DNA of 38,820 nt from Moraxellaceae bacterium REDSEA-S32_B1 (GTDB taxonomy: Bacteria > Pseudomonadota > Gammaproteobacteria > Pseudomonadales > Moraxellaceae). The notes under the pieces are model-generated. The model was given only the letters and a program-made list of their open reading frames with translations. It was not told where the DNA came from and ran no database searches. The stretch spans positions 1 through 38,820 of the forward strand of contig LUOR01000031.1 of NCBI GenBank assembly GCA_001626925.1. Reading direction: 5' to 3'. The translations under genes and the position numbers were made by a program. Each line of letters opens with the position of its first letter. The stretch's first letter is position 1. Shown piece after piece: positions 16,999-25,218 of this stretch.

Positions 16999-17895
16999 AT
17001 GAAACAACACCAAAGCATTGATGCTCATCTTGCAACCGAATTAGCGAGACATAGTGATGAAGGGCTTATTCTTGTTTTGCATATCATGCACAAAGGTATG
17101 TTTAGTCATAATGTATCAAGATATTCAGGAGAGTTTGAAATTACATCAAACGATATTCTTATTATCAATTCGATGAAAAAGCTATCTGATATTAAGAAGC
17201 ATATTTTATCAACAGCAAAAACATGGTCTGAAAATGACATTCATAGGTTTCTAATTGATATTAACCAACAAGGTCTAAATGTGAATAAATTCAATTTCTC
17301 CATTGTTAAAGGTAATGAGAGAATGAAAAACTTTTTTAACAGCAACCTGATAGTCGGACGATATGGAAATAATTCAGATGGTATTAAATCTAATTATGCA
17401 AAATTAGTTTATAGAATCCTGTGCTGCAATTTAGATTTCAGTGAAAATGATTTCAACCATTTAGTACAGGAATATAGCAGAATACACACTGAGTTTCCTG
17501 ACCACTTTAAGAATAAAGATCGTGAATTCTATATTTGGCTAAAAGGATATCTCGATGAAAAAGAAACATATGACTCTCAACACTATACTCCAACAACTGC
17601 GGATGATTATAAAGTAGTCATTAACTCAATTTTTGATAGCCTTTATTTTAAAGATCCTGATATTCACTATGCAGCCAGAAAGAAAGTGATGAATGCTTGG
17701 GGACAAAAAAAGTATAGAGCAGAAGGAAAAGTTAAGAAGCAAAGGTATTATGCACTGTCCAATAAAACGTTAGAGTTACTAGATGATCTCTGTATTTCTT
17801 TAGGCAAAAGCGAAACAGATGTTCTGACATCATTAATTAATGAGCATTACACCAAACAATGTTTAGACATTAACGGCAATCGAAAATTTGGCTAA
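16999..17895 (+). CDS. unrecognised 298-aa protein, possible C-terminal ribbon-helix-helix
   Basis: Not recognised. It is soluble, mixed charge, with no membrane segment. Residues about 125-230 look helical. The C-terminal 60 residues are basic, then read RYYALSNKTLELLDDLCISL, then GKSETDVLTSLINEHY; this strand-helix-helix pattern is like ribbon-helix-helix DNA-binding or mobilisation accessory proteins. The start ATG 16999 has AAAAGG upstream. It faces away from the Gp2-type HUH gene across an AT-rich gap and ends at a strong terminator, so it is the last gene before the element edge at dusA. A replication, partition or regulatory role is plausible from context only. Confidence 0.7.
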   Translation: MKQHQSIDAHLATELARHSDEGLILVLHIMHKGMFSHNVSRYSGEFEITSNDILIINSMKKLSDIKKHILSTAKTWSENDIHRFLIDINQQGLNVNKFNFSIVKGNERMKNFFNSNLIVGRYGNNSDGIKSNYAKLVYRILCCNLDFSENDFNHLVQEYSRIHTEFPDHFKNKDREFYIWLKGYLDEKETYDSQHYTPTTADDYKVVINSIFDSLYFKDPDIHYAARKKVMNAWGQKKYRAEGKVKKQRYYALSNKTLELLDDLCISLGKSETDVLTSLINEHYTKQCLDINGNRKFG

Positions 17896-17926
17896 TGACT
17901 AAATCCAACATACACGACTGATTGGA

Positions 17927-17957
17927 GCCATACTTCGCATCGAGGTGTGGCTTTTTT
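17927..17957 (+). terminator. intrinsic terminator after the 298-aa gene
   Basis: GCCATAC (17927-17933), an 11-base loop, GTGTGGC (17945-17951) and six T. It terminates the rightward gene before the element boundary. Confidence 0.85.
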
Positions 17958-18019
17958 CAATCCAAACGACCTTGTAGCAAATTCTGTAAAAAATAGAATA
18001 GATTTGTTAACGGTAAAAA

Positions 18020-18038
18020 TTACGCCATTTTTACGCCA
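18020..18038. repeat. paired TTACGCCA repeats, candidate integrase arm sites
   Basis: TTACGCCA occurs at 18020-18027 and 18031-18038, an 11-bp period placing both on one DNA face. They lie about 60 bases inside the element from the dusA junction. Tyrosine integrases bind such short direct repeats flanking their crossover core, so these are candidate arm-type sites. The repeats are seen; the function is inferred. Confidence 0.5.
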
Positions 18039-18081
18039 AAAAAAATAATATCAATCCTATACCATTGTTTTAATTATGTTT

Positions 18082-18183
18082 TTAATATATTCTCGTCCAA
18101 TCCATCATTGGAGCGACAGAAATACGGGGACAAACTATTGCAGGTGAAGCGACCTTCGTAGGTTGCAGATTTAAAGCATCCAT
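18082..18183 (-). pseudogene. dusA: dusA 5' fragment (tRNA-dihydrouridine synthase A), cut by integrated element
   Basis: The leftward frame from ATG 18183 encodes 33 residues ending at TAA 18082. It includes VCPRISVAPMMDWT, the highly conserved start of DusA, the flavoenzyme that reduces uridines 20/20a of tRNA; the full protein is about 330 residues. After that motif the sequence changes to RIY and stop. No other DusA coding sequence is in the window; a separate intact dus gene lies at 23914. Integration of prophages and genomic islands at exactly this dusA position is a known pattern. The remaining dusA, possibly with a substitute start supplied by the element, should be at the far left end of the island, outside the window. 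Confidence 0.85.
18097..18111. other. putative attachment core in dusA (palindrome)
   Basis: CCAAT-CCATC-ATTGG is an inverted repeat inside the codons for the APMMDW motif, at the point where dusA similarity ends (about 18096). Crossover within or beside this palindrome would explain the junction. The matching second copy should flank the other end of the island, which is not in the window. Confidence 0.6.
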
Positions 18184-18222
18184 ATTTATGGCTTATGAAC
18201 GGTTTGAAATATGAGGGCGAAT

Positions 18223-18250
18223 AGTATAGTCGATTGGTGATATTTTCCAA
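18223..18250 (-). promoter_or_regulatory. dusA promoter
   Basis: On the leftward strand TTGGAA (18250-18245), a 16-base spacer and TATACT (18228-18223) form a sigma-70 promoter about 40 bases upstream of the dusA ATG. It now reads only the 33-codon fragment and then into element DNA, towards the convergent 298-aa gene terminator. Confidence 0.5.
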
Positions 18251-18275
18251 ATATCGCCGATGTAATCAATATAGT

Positions 18276-19481
18276 TTATTGCGATTTCTTCATATTCGGC
18301 ATATCTATCAGACACAATACACCACTGAGTAATCCCAAAATCAACCCCACCACACACGCCATCGTCCAACCGCCATAGTTCCACGCCACCGCACCTAGTG
18401 ACGAGCCAGACGCCGCACCGATAAAATATAGCGTCATATAGATTGAGTTGATTCTCGATTTTGCATCATCACGCAGTTGATAGACGATATTCATATTGGT
18501 GACATGAAGCATATTATTGGACAACATCACCAAACAGAAACCAATCACGCATGCGATGATATACCAATGTGCAAAGTACAGCGTCACCCAACTCAGTAGC
18601 ATCCAAATAAAGCCAACAATGGTCAACTGCCTTGCAAAACCACGGTCTGCTAATTTTCCTGCGTACTGCGCAAACACCGCACCGACGATACCCGATAGCC
18701 CGATCAAGCCAATCTGAAAATCACTGAGGAAAAATGGCGACTTTGCCATGAGTAATGCCATCGTGGAAAATAAAACACTCATCGAACCAAATGCCAAAGC
18801 GCCAATTCCTGAACGAATTAACAGTCTTTTTTCAGTGCGCATTAAGTCAAACATGCTACGAAATAAAGCAAAATAATTTAGATTCAAGGTCGGAAGTTTT
18901 GGCAGGCGTGGCTGTAGCAATGCCATCAGGATCAATAGCACGATGGCAGTCACCCAATACACCGTATTCCATGCAAATAATTGTGAGAGCAGACCTGCAA
19001 TCGTCGTCGCAAATAAAATCCCTATGAGCAAACCACTCATCAAGAAACCGACCACTTGACCCATTTTTTTCGGCTCAACCAATGCCGTTGCTAAAGGGAT
19101 CAATACTTGCGCAACCACGCTAAACAAACCCGCCATGACCGTTCCCAACCACAACATATAAATATTCTGCGCAAAAGCACTGATCAATAAGCCGATCGCC
19201 GTTAAGACCATCAGCGTAGGGATTAAATATTGACGTTTTAACAAATCACCCAAAGGCACAAGAAATAATAATCCCACTGCATAAGACACTTGCGCACAAG
19301 TTACAGTGAGTTGTGCCATTGCTGCATCGACTTGGAAATGGGTTTGTATCGAGTGCAATAAGGGTTGACTAAAGTAATTACCCCCTGCGCACAGTCCGCA
19401 GATCATCGCCATCAACCACAATGTTGATGCTGTCAGCTGTGGTTTGATGGGTGTCGTTTCGGAGAAGGATTGATCGGACAT
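18276..19481 (-). CDS. MFS transporter (sugar-efflux/YnfM-like), 401 aa
   Basis: Major facilitator superfamily exporter with 12 predicted helices. The start has MAMICGLCAGGNYFSQPLLH, and the loop between helices 2 and 3 carries the motif A variant GDLLKRQYLIP. A second motif A-like loop, GKLADRGFARQ, lies between helices 8 and 9. The pattern is like the YnfM/NepI-type exporters (drug, sugar or purine efflux), but the substrate cannot be told. It begins at ATG 19481, divergent from hisIE across about 200 bases, and its end is close to the dusA promoter. It seems to be resident chromosomal DNA just outside the island. Confidence 0.85.
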   Translation of the reverse strand: MSDQSFSETTPIKPQLTASTLWLMAMICGLCAGGNYFSQPLLHSIQTHFQVDAAMAQLTVTCAQVSYAVGLLFLVPLGDLLKRQYLIPTLMVLTAIGLLISAFAQNIYMLWLGTVMAGLFSVVAQVLIPLATALVEPKKMGQVVGFLMSGLLIGILFATTIAGLLSQLFAWNTVYWVTAIVLLILMALLQPRLPKLPTLNLNYFALFRSMFDLMRTEKRLLIRSGIGALAFGSMSVLFSTMALLMAKSPFFLSDFQIGLIGLSGIVGAVFAQYAGKLADRGFARQLTIVGFIWMLLSWVTLYFAHWYIIACVIGFCLVMLSNNMLHVTNMNIVYQLRDDAKSRINSIYMTLYFIGAASGSSLGAVAWNYGGWTMACVVGLILGLLSGVLCLIDMPNMKKSQ

Positions 19482-19566
19482 AAAGTGAAAAAGCCAATAA
19501 AATTCAGAGCATAGATACAGCTAGATTCATCAGATAAGACGGAAAGATCAGGAGTACAACATTTAA

Positions 19567-19597
19567 TTGCCCATTGTACAGTTTCAGCGTCTATAAT
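19567..19597 (+). promoter_or_regulatory. possible hisIE promoter
   Basis: A perfect TATAAT at 19592-19597 lies 89 bases before the hisIE ATG. The best -35, TTGCCC at 19567-19572, has a long 19-base spacer, so only the -10 is convincing. Confidence 0.4.
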
Positions 19598-19686
19598 ACT
19601 TGCCATTCTGATTTTTTAAGCACTGCAATGTTCTGACCAAAGAACGCACTGCTTATCTCGCTCTATTGATACCAAAGGAAAATACG

Positions 19687-20484
19687 ATGTCGAACTGGTT
19701 AGATGAAGTCAAATTTGATCAAAATGGATTGATTCCTGCGATTGCACAACATCATCAAACTGGTCGTATCCTCATGGTGGCTTGGATGAACCGTGAGTCT
19801 TTGGCGTTGACTGCAGAGAAAAATCAAGCGGTCTACTACTCACGTTCTCGTCAAAAACTATGGCACAAAGGCGAAGAATCTGGACACTTTCAAACGGTCT
19901 ATGAAATACGCCTCGACTGCGATGCCGATGTGATCACCTTGCAAGTTGAACAGCACGGTGGGATTGCTTGCCATACAGGTCGTGAGTCATGTTTCTATCG
20001 CAAGCTCACGCCAAATGGTTGGGAAATCGTTGATGCACAGCTCAAAGATCCAAATGAAATTTACAATCAGAACGATGCTACAAAAGCAACTGAAAGCAAA
20101 ACTAATCAAAGCCATGAATTTGAATTAGCGACTTATGGCGAGCAAAGCGATGTCCTCGCCTATCTCGGCGCGCTGATGCGTGAGCGCAAATCAGCCAATG
20201 CCGATCGTTCATATGTGGCGAATCTGTACGAAAAAGGCATCAATAAAATCTTGGAAAAAGTCGGTGAAGAAAGTGTCGAAACCATTATCGCTGCCAAAGA
20301 TTATGACGCCAGTACAACTGAAGAAAATAAAAATGATTTGATCTATGAAACTGCCGATCTGTGGTTCCATAGTATCGTCATGCTCGGCTATTTTGATATT
20401 GATCCAAACATTATCATTGAAGAATTGGCACGCCGTCAGGGCTTATCGGGTTTGGTGGAAAAAGCCAACCGTACTCAGCCATAA
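19687..20484 (+). CDS. hisI: bifunctional phosphoribosyl-AMP cyclohydrolase / phosphoribosyl-ATP pyrophosphatase HisIE, 265 aa
   Basis: Catalyses steps 2 and 3 of histidine synthesis. The HisI domain (about 1-115) has [33 protein letters not shown], then the metal ligands in DCDAD and the HTGRESCFY end. A linker follows, then the HisE domain (about 143-265) with [32 protein letters not shown] and [16 protein letters not shown] 19687 is supported by AAAGGAAAA upstream; an in-frame TTG at 19666 is less likely. The helicase gene follows after 13 bases and may share the transcript. Other his genes are not adjacent. Confidence 0.95.
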   Translation: MSNWLDEVKFDQNGLIPAIAQHHQTGRILMVAWMNRESLALTAEKNQAVYYSRSRQKLWHKGEESGHFQTVYEIRLDCDADVITLQVEQHGGIACHTGRESCFYRKLTPNGWEIVDAQLKDPNEIYNQNDATKATESKTNQSHEFELATYGEQSDVLAYLGALMRERKSANADRSYVANLYEKGINKILEKVGEESVETIIAAKDYDASTTEENKNDLIYETADLWFHSIVMLGYFDIDPNIIIEELARRQGLSGLVEKANRTQP

Positions 20485-20497
20485 TTCATAACAATCT

Positions 20498-21973
20498 ATG
20501 TACGCCACCAAAGAACAAGCCCTTGCCATAGATACCGCACGCGTCGGCAATTCGTTTAAGATCATCGCCTACGCAGGTACGGGTAAAACCACCACGCTTG
20601 AGATGATCAGCCAAGCCATGCCTGAACGTCGTGGCTTGTATTTGGCGTTTAACAAAGCCATTGCCACCCATGCACAGCAGAAATTTCAGCAAAATGTTGA
20701 TTGTCGAACTTTTCACTCTTTGGCATACCGTAGCGTGCCTCGCAACATCACCGACAAACTGCGCTTACCTCGTTTAAGCCCAAGTTATCTTGCCAAAGAA
20801 TATCAATTGCAACCGATCAATGTACGTCGTCTGATGGGCAGTCGCTATGAGCCATATCTGATGATGCCAAATCGTTTGGCGAACTTAGTGGCAAATGGCG
20901 TCAGTGGATTCTGCTCGACCAATGCGCAATATCCTGCGCCACGGCATATTCCTGTGCCTGAATGGTTGCATCCTGATGATGCGGAGAATCTACAAAACTC
21001 GCTCTACCCTGCACTGGAACGGCGTTGGCTCGATTCGATTCACCCACAACATCAAGCAGGTATCGGGCATGATGTGTATCTGAAGTTGTGGGCGTTGTCT
21101 GAGCCGAATATTCCGAGCGATTATATTCTGTTTGATGAAGCGCAAGATGCCGATCCGTTGATGCTCGGGATTTTACTCAAACAAAAAAATGCGCAAGTGA
21201 TCTACGTTGGCGATGCACATCAACAAATCTACGCATGGCGTGGTGCAGTCAATGCTATGCAACAATTACCCTTACCTGAGAATCGCTTAACCACCTCATT
21301 TCGCTTTGGTGAAGATATTGCCGAAGTGGCAAATTATCTACTCCATGCACTTAAAGAAACCGTGCCTTTACATGGTTTTTCTGAGATTTCCTCCAAAGTG
21401 GTGAATAAACCGCATACCAAAATGCGAGATGCGATCCTGTGCCGTACCAACGCCCGAGCGATGGAATTACTACTCAGCGGATTACTCAAGGGTGATAAAG
21501 TTAGCCTACAAGCCGATCATGCACGGCTTGGACGATTCATTGATGCTGCGACGGCGCTAAAACAAGGCAAGCGTGTCACTGATGTGCCAGAACTGGCATG
21601 GTTTAACTCTTGGCATGATGTACATGAATACTGTGAAACCAATGACGGCAGTGACATTAAACCTTTGGTGAAATTGGTCGATGAACACGGCACTTCTCCG
21701 CTAAAAAATGCCCTTGCCAAAATCACCCCGATTGAGCAAGCGGATTATGTAATTTCCACAGCGCACAAAGCCAAAGGCTTGGAATGGAATCGTGTGCATC
21801 TCGAAGATGATTATCAATTTAAACTCAGTCAACTGGACTACAAAATCACCCCTGAAGAACTGCGCCTGCTGTACGTTGCTTGCACTCGTGCTAAACTGAG
21901 CTTAAATGTTCACCATATTTATGATTTATTACAGCAATTAAAGCGCAATTATCAACTGAAAAAATCAGCCTAA
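20498..21973 (+). CDS. short UvrD/FBH1-like SF1 helicase, 491 aa
   Basis: Superfamily 1A DNA helicase, much shorter than UvrD or Rep (about 670-720). Motifs: Walker A AYAGTGKTT (24-32); Ia FNKAIATHAQQKF; motif II DEAQD (213-217); motif III GDAHQQIYAWRGA; IV TSFRFGEDIA; V STAHKAKGLEWNRV; VI LLYVACTRAK. The style FNKAIA plus FHSLAYR resembles FBH1-like helicases. It starts 13 bases after hisIE and is followed after 46 bases by an ATPase gene on the same strand. Possible roles are repair, or anti-phage systems that pair a UvrD-like helicase with an ATPase; nothing here decides. Confidence 0.88.
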   Translation: MYATKEQALAIDTARVGNSFKIIAYAGTGKTTTLEMISQAMPERRGLYLAFNKAIATHAQQKFQQNVDCRTFHSLAYRSVPRNITDKLRLPRLSPSYLAKEYQLQPINVRRLMGSRYEPYLMMPNRLANLVANGVSGFCSTNAQYPAPRHIPVPEWLHPDDAENLQNSLYPALERRWLDSIHPQHQAGIGHDVYLKLWALSEPNIPSDYILFDEAQDADPLMLGILLKQKNAQVIYVGDAHQQIYAWRGAVNAMQQLPLPENRLTTSFRFGEDIAEVANYLLHALKETVPLHGFSEISSKVVNKPHTKMRDAILCRTNARAMELLLSGLLKGDKVSLQADHARLGRFIDAATALKQGKRVTDVPELAWFNSWHDVHEYCETNDGSDIKPLVKLVDEHGTSPLKNALAKITPIEQADYVISTAHKAKGLEWNRVHLEDDYQFKLSQLDYKITPEELRLLYVACTRAKLSLNVHHIYDLLQQLKRNYQLKKSA

Positions 21974-22019
21974 TATCGCAGAACTTGCTTTTAAAATCAT
22001 AAAATTTGAGGGTTAAGCT

Positions 22020-23513
22020 ATGCGCCTGATCGCTGTGCAATTGCAACACATCAATCAATTTGATCATCTTGCGGTGCGCTTGCAATCTGGACAATCTAAA
22101 CTGCCGATTAGCCTATTCCTCGCCAATCAAAATGCAGGCAAAAGCAATTTACTCAAACAAATTTTTCATGGACTGAGCTGGCTTCCTGCTCGCTACAAAG
22201 ATTTGCGCAGTTCAGGTGCGATCATGCCTGATAGCGATATTCAAACCGACGCGCTGCAAGCACTGATTCAAATCACTATTGAATATCCTGCCGAACTGTT
22301 ACCCAAAGCGGATGACTCCCAAGTTCAGCAAGATAATTCGCAAGACAAAAAGCCTGAAACGCTATCTGAACCGTCAATTGAAAAAACCGCTGCAAAAGTA
22401 CCATCTACGCGACCGCAATGTCATTGGACGATTAAAAAAATCCGAAATACGCCGAGCAGTATTGCACTGAGTCGAGCCGATACTAACGGCTTGGACGCAC
22501 TGATTCCGCAATATCAAAAGTTGATGGAAAGCGATCCTTATTTCACCTTGCCTTGTCTAGCCTATTATCCGAGTGAGCGCTTTGTGCATGAGGTCAATCT
22601 CAATATTAAAAATACCCAGTCTGCGCTGACGCCAATACATCAAGCCTATGATCAAGTCAGTCTGAGCTTTACTACTTTTAATAAGTTTTTTGAGTGGTTA
22701 CGTGAAGTACATGACTTGGAAAATGCGCAGTCCGCACAACTGCTTCGGCAATATCTCGATCCACAAACTCGGCTCGCCGATCAAGTGCAATTCGATGAAT
22801 TATTTTCTCAGCTCGAACATGCTTATCGGCTTGCGCCACAGCGTTGTCTGAACAGTTTGCGCAGTGCGATTCATATCGTGATGCCTGAGATTGAGGATAT
22901 TTTTATTGAATATCAGCCGAAACTGCGTCTGATGGTGAAATATCAGGGGAAAATCACGCCTTTTCTACAGCTTTCCCAGACCGAGAAAACCTGTTGTGCG
23001 CTTGTCGGAGATATTGTTCGTCGTTTATGTATTTTAAATCCGAACAGTCTATTTCCGTGTCTTGAGGGTGATGGCATTGTCTTAATTGATGATGTTGATG
23101 CACATCTTGATCTGACACATCGTCAGCAGATTTTACAGCGTCTACATCGTGCCTTTCCTCGGATTCAGTTTATTGCGACGGCGACGCATTCGGATATGGT
23201 CGAGTTTCAGTCTGATGTGGAGTGTTTTGAGCTGAAATATGCCCAAGCGCATCGTTTGGATTTGTCAGCGCATCAACAGCGTTTGGCGCAGGTTTATCAA
23301 TCGTTACAAACACAGAATTTAAATATTGAAAATGAAAACAATTCGTTGGCTGAAAAATTACCGAATGAAAATGAGGCAGAAGTAGCCGAATCTCAAAGTA
23401 TCGAACCGCTTGATTTTGCACAGTTGATGGCGCTGATTCAGAATTTAGAGCCAAGTATGCAACAGCAACTCTTGCAAAGCCTACAAGATCAATCCATAAA
23501 TCCTGACCCATAA
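22020..23513 (+). CDS. RecF/SMC-like AAA ATPase, 497 aa
   Basis: ABC-type ATPase of the RecF/OLD/SMC-like group. The N-terminus has the beta strand LIAVQLQHINQFDHLAV followed by Walker A ANQNAGKS (35-42). A charged, low-complexity Gln/Lys/Glu insert lies at about 95-130. The C-terminal half has a signature-like LSQTEKTCCALVGD, Walker B IVLIDDVDAHLD (354-364) and the switch-like FIATATHSDMVEF. I see no TOPRIM or HNH nuclease motif; the C-terminal 90 residues are acidic and Gln-rich. It probably works on DNA, maybe with the preceding helicase. ATG 22020; no strong ribosome-binding site. Function unknown. Confidence 0.8.
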   Translation: MRLIAVQLQHINQFDHLAVRLQSGQSKLPISLFLANQNAGKSNLLKQIFHGLSWLPARYKDLRSSGAIMPDSDIQTDALQALIQITIEYPAELLPKADDSQVQQDNSQDKKPETLSEPSIEKTAAKVPSTRPQCHWTIKKIRNTPSSIALSRADTNGLDALIPQYQKLMESDPYFTLPCLAYYPSERFVHEVNLNIKNTQSALTPIHQAYDQVSLSFTTFNKFFEWLREVHDLENAQSAQLLRQYLDPQTRLADQVQFDELFSQLEHAYRLAPQRCLNSLRSAIHIVMPEIEDIFIEYQPKLRLMVKYQGKITPFLQLSQTEKTCCALVGDIVRRLCILNPNSLFPCLEGDGIVLIDDVDAHLDLTHRQQILQRLHRAFPRIQFIATATHSDMVEFQSDVECFELKYAQAHRLDLSAHQQRLAQVYQSLQTQNLNIENENNSLAEKLPNENEAEVAESQSIEPLDFAQLMALIQNLEPSMQQQLLQSLQDQSINPDP

Positions 23514-23536
23514 AATATTCAGCAAGTGTGATAACG

Positions 23537-23785
23537 ATGAATGATATTTTTTCAATTCAGAAGCTTTACCCGCATCAAGGGAAAGTCAAATCACATTTTG
23601 GAAACCACTATGATTCTGTATTTATATCATTTTTATCTTTCGTTAAAATGAACAGCGAGGCGCAAAGCACACAACTGATGAAACAAATTCTTGCGACTCA
23701 TTTATTTGAAGGTTTTTTCTGTGATAAAAATACAGAACATCCTCGAGAGTTTGGTAAGAATGAATTACTGTCTTTACTCACTTGA
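23537..23785 (+). CDS. small hypothetical protein, 82 aa
   Basis: Short open frame after the ATPase gene, starting at ATG 23537 (a GTG at 23528 would add three residues). No domain, signal peptide or membrane segment is recognised; the product is mixed charge with FISFLSFVKM as its only hydrophobic patch. Its position 23 bases after the ATPase suggests shared transcription, but coding status is not certain. Confidence 0.4.
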   Translation: MNDIFSIQKLYPHQGKVKSHFGNHYDSVFISFLSFVKMNSEAQSTQLMKQILATHLFEGFFCDKNTEHPREFGKNELLSLLT

Positions 23786-23913
23786 GAAGAATTCCTAGAA
23801 AACTCGTTTATTCCGAAAATCTAAGCTAGACATACCCAAAAAAAATCCGTATAAGCACCTTTGATTTTTTACGATGTGCAATCACACAAAGAGTAGCAAA
23901 CGATGAGTAGCCA

Positions 23914-24843
23914 GTGGTGAAATTGGTACTTGCCCCGATGGAAGGTCTGACCGATCCATTAATGCGCCAGATCCTGACCCAAGTCGGACAATATGATTGG
24001 TGTGTGACCGAATTTATTCGTGTCACCGATAGCGTCCTGCCCGATCATATTTATTACCAATATTGCCCCGAACTGCAAAACAACGGCAACACCATTCACG
24101 GTACGCCTGTGCACGTGCAGTTTTTGGGGAATAACATCGAAATGCTGGCCGCCAATGCGGAAAAAGCCGTGGCACTTGGCGCACCTGTCATTGACCTGAA
24201 TTTTGGCTGTCCCGCAAAAACCGTAAATCGCCATCGTGGCGGTGCGGTACTGCTCGATGAGACCGATACACTGTTCGATATCGTCAAAGCCGTGCGTGAT
24301 GCCGTGCCGAAGCATATTCCAGTATCGGCAAAAATGCGGCTAGGTTATCTTGATGAAGCACATAGTCTGGACAATGCGCTTGCCATTCAAGATGCGGGGG
24401 CAAGCTGGCTGACCATTCACGCCCGCACCAAAGCTGATGGATATACGCCACCTGCGTATTGGGAGAAGATTGCGCCGATTCAAGACGCCGTAAATATGCC
24501 GATCATTGCCAATGGGGAAATTTGGACTGTTGAAGATGCCAAAGCCTGCCAAGCGCAATCACAATGCCAAGATTTGATGATCGGTCGTGGCGCAGTGACT
24601 ACGCCTGATTTGGTCAATTGTGTCCGTCAGTCGAATGATTCACAACGCATGACGTGGCAAGATTTACTCACTTTACAAGTCGCCTTTCTGAATGGACACT
24701 ACAAAACTGAGATCGGCTTGATCGGGCGCTATAAACAATGGCTGGGCATGATGACCAAAGCCTATCCCGAAGCAACTGAGCTGTGGCAACAAATCAAACG
24801 TATCAAAGACATGGAACAGCTTTTACAGGTTTTAAATCAGTAA
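23914..24843 (+). CDS. dusC: tRNA-dihydrouridine synthase C-like (DusC), 309 aa
   Basis: Flavin enzyme reducing uridine in tRNA (U16 in the E. coli DusC). A TIM barrel begins with KLVLAPMEGLTDPLMRQILT. The catalytic Cys99 is in DLNFGCPAKTVNRHRGG. FMN-binding parts are KMRLGYLD, LTIHARTKADGY, IANGEIW and MIGRGA. The C-terminal helical domain contains GRYKQWLGMMTKAYP. The length of about 310 is normal. Start codon GTG 23914 or GTG 23917; the nearby ATG at 23903 is out of frame. It is intact, unlike the dusA fragment at 18082, and carries no element. Confidence 0.92.
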   Translation: MVKLVLAPMEGLTDPLMRQILTQVGQYDWCVTEFIRVTDSVLPDHIYYQYCPELQNNGNTIHGTPVHVQFLGNNIEMLAANAEKAVALGAPVIDLNFGCPAKTVNRHRGGAVLLDETDTLFDIVKAVRDAVPKHIPVSAKMRLGYLDEAHSLDNALAIQDAGASWLTIHARTKADGYTPPAYWEKIAPIQDAVNMPIIANGEIWTVEDAKACQAQSQCQDLMIGRGAVTTPDLVNCVRQSNDSQRMTWQDLLTLQVAFLNGHYKTEIGLIGRYKQWLGMMTKAYPEATELWQQIKRIKDMEQLLQVLNQ

Positions 24844-24967
24844 AACGATTCATTACACATCTACTCTCTCTAATAAAACGCCCCAAAACCACAAATCAAA
24901 TCAGATATATTTCCACACAGAAAAGGATTGATAGTGTTTCTGTTATCAAGTCTTGTGACACAATTCA

Positions 24968-25071
24968 TGCTATAATAAAATGATATTTTTCATGCAGATT
25001 GCATGATTTCAGTTCACAGCAATAGCTTGCTCCGTTGCTTGAATTTAAGATTGCGCAATACAATCTTTTTT
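24968..25071 (+). ncRNA. candidate small RNA or leader with its own promoter and terminator
   Basis: An extended -10, TGCTATAAT (24968-24976), is followed by a hairpin TCATGCA-GAT-TGCATGA (24990-25006), a second possible stem AGCAA...TTGCT (about 25017-25039) and an intrinsic terminator AAGATTG-CGCAATA-CAATCTT with six T (25047-25071). No good -35 is found, which extended -10 promoters can do without. The predicted transcript is about 85-90 bases with no open frame of note. It could be a free small RNA, or an attenuated leader ahead of mrpA. These parts fill most of the 305-base gap between dusC and mrpA. Confidence 0.45.
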
Positions 25072-25080
25072 GCTTAGGTT

Positions 25081-25109
25081 TTGACACTTTATCTTGTGTT
25101 TACTGTATT
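25081..25109 (+). promoter_or_regulatory. possible mrp/mnh operon promoter
   Basis: TTGACA at 25081-25086, a 17-base spacer and TGTATT at 25104-25109, just after the upstream terminator and 40 bases before the first start codon of the mrpA region. The -35 is perfect, the -10 moderate. Confidence 0.5.
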
Positions 25110-25218
25110 TTTGATGCGTAAACACAACACTACTCATGGGATGCGATTGTGCTGTTTTTGATTATTCTTTTGCCCTTATTACTCGGCACAACCATGGTCT
25201 GGGGCTTAGATAAACTGT

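Noticed and set aside
20498..23513. Calling the helicase-ATPase pair a Gabija system
   Set aside because: Gene order is reversed and no TOPRIM nuclease residues are visible in the ATPase; kept only as an open question.
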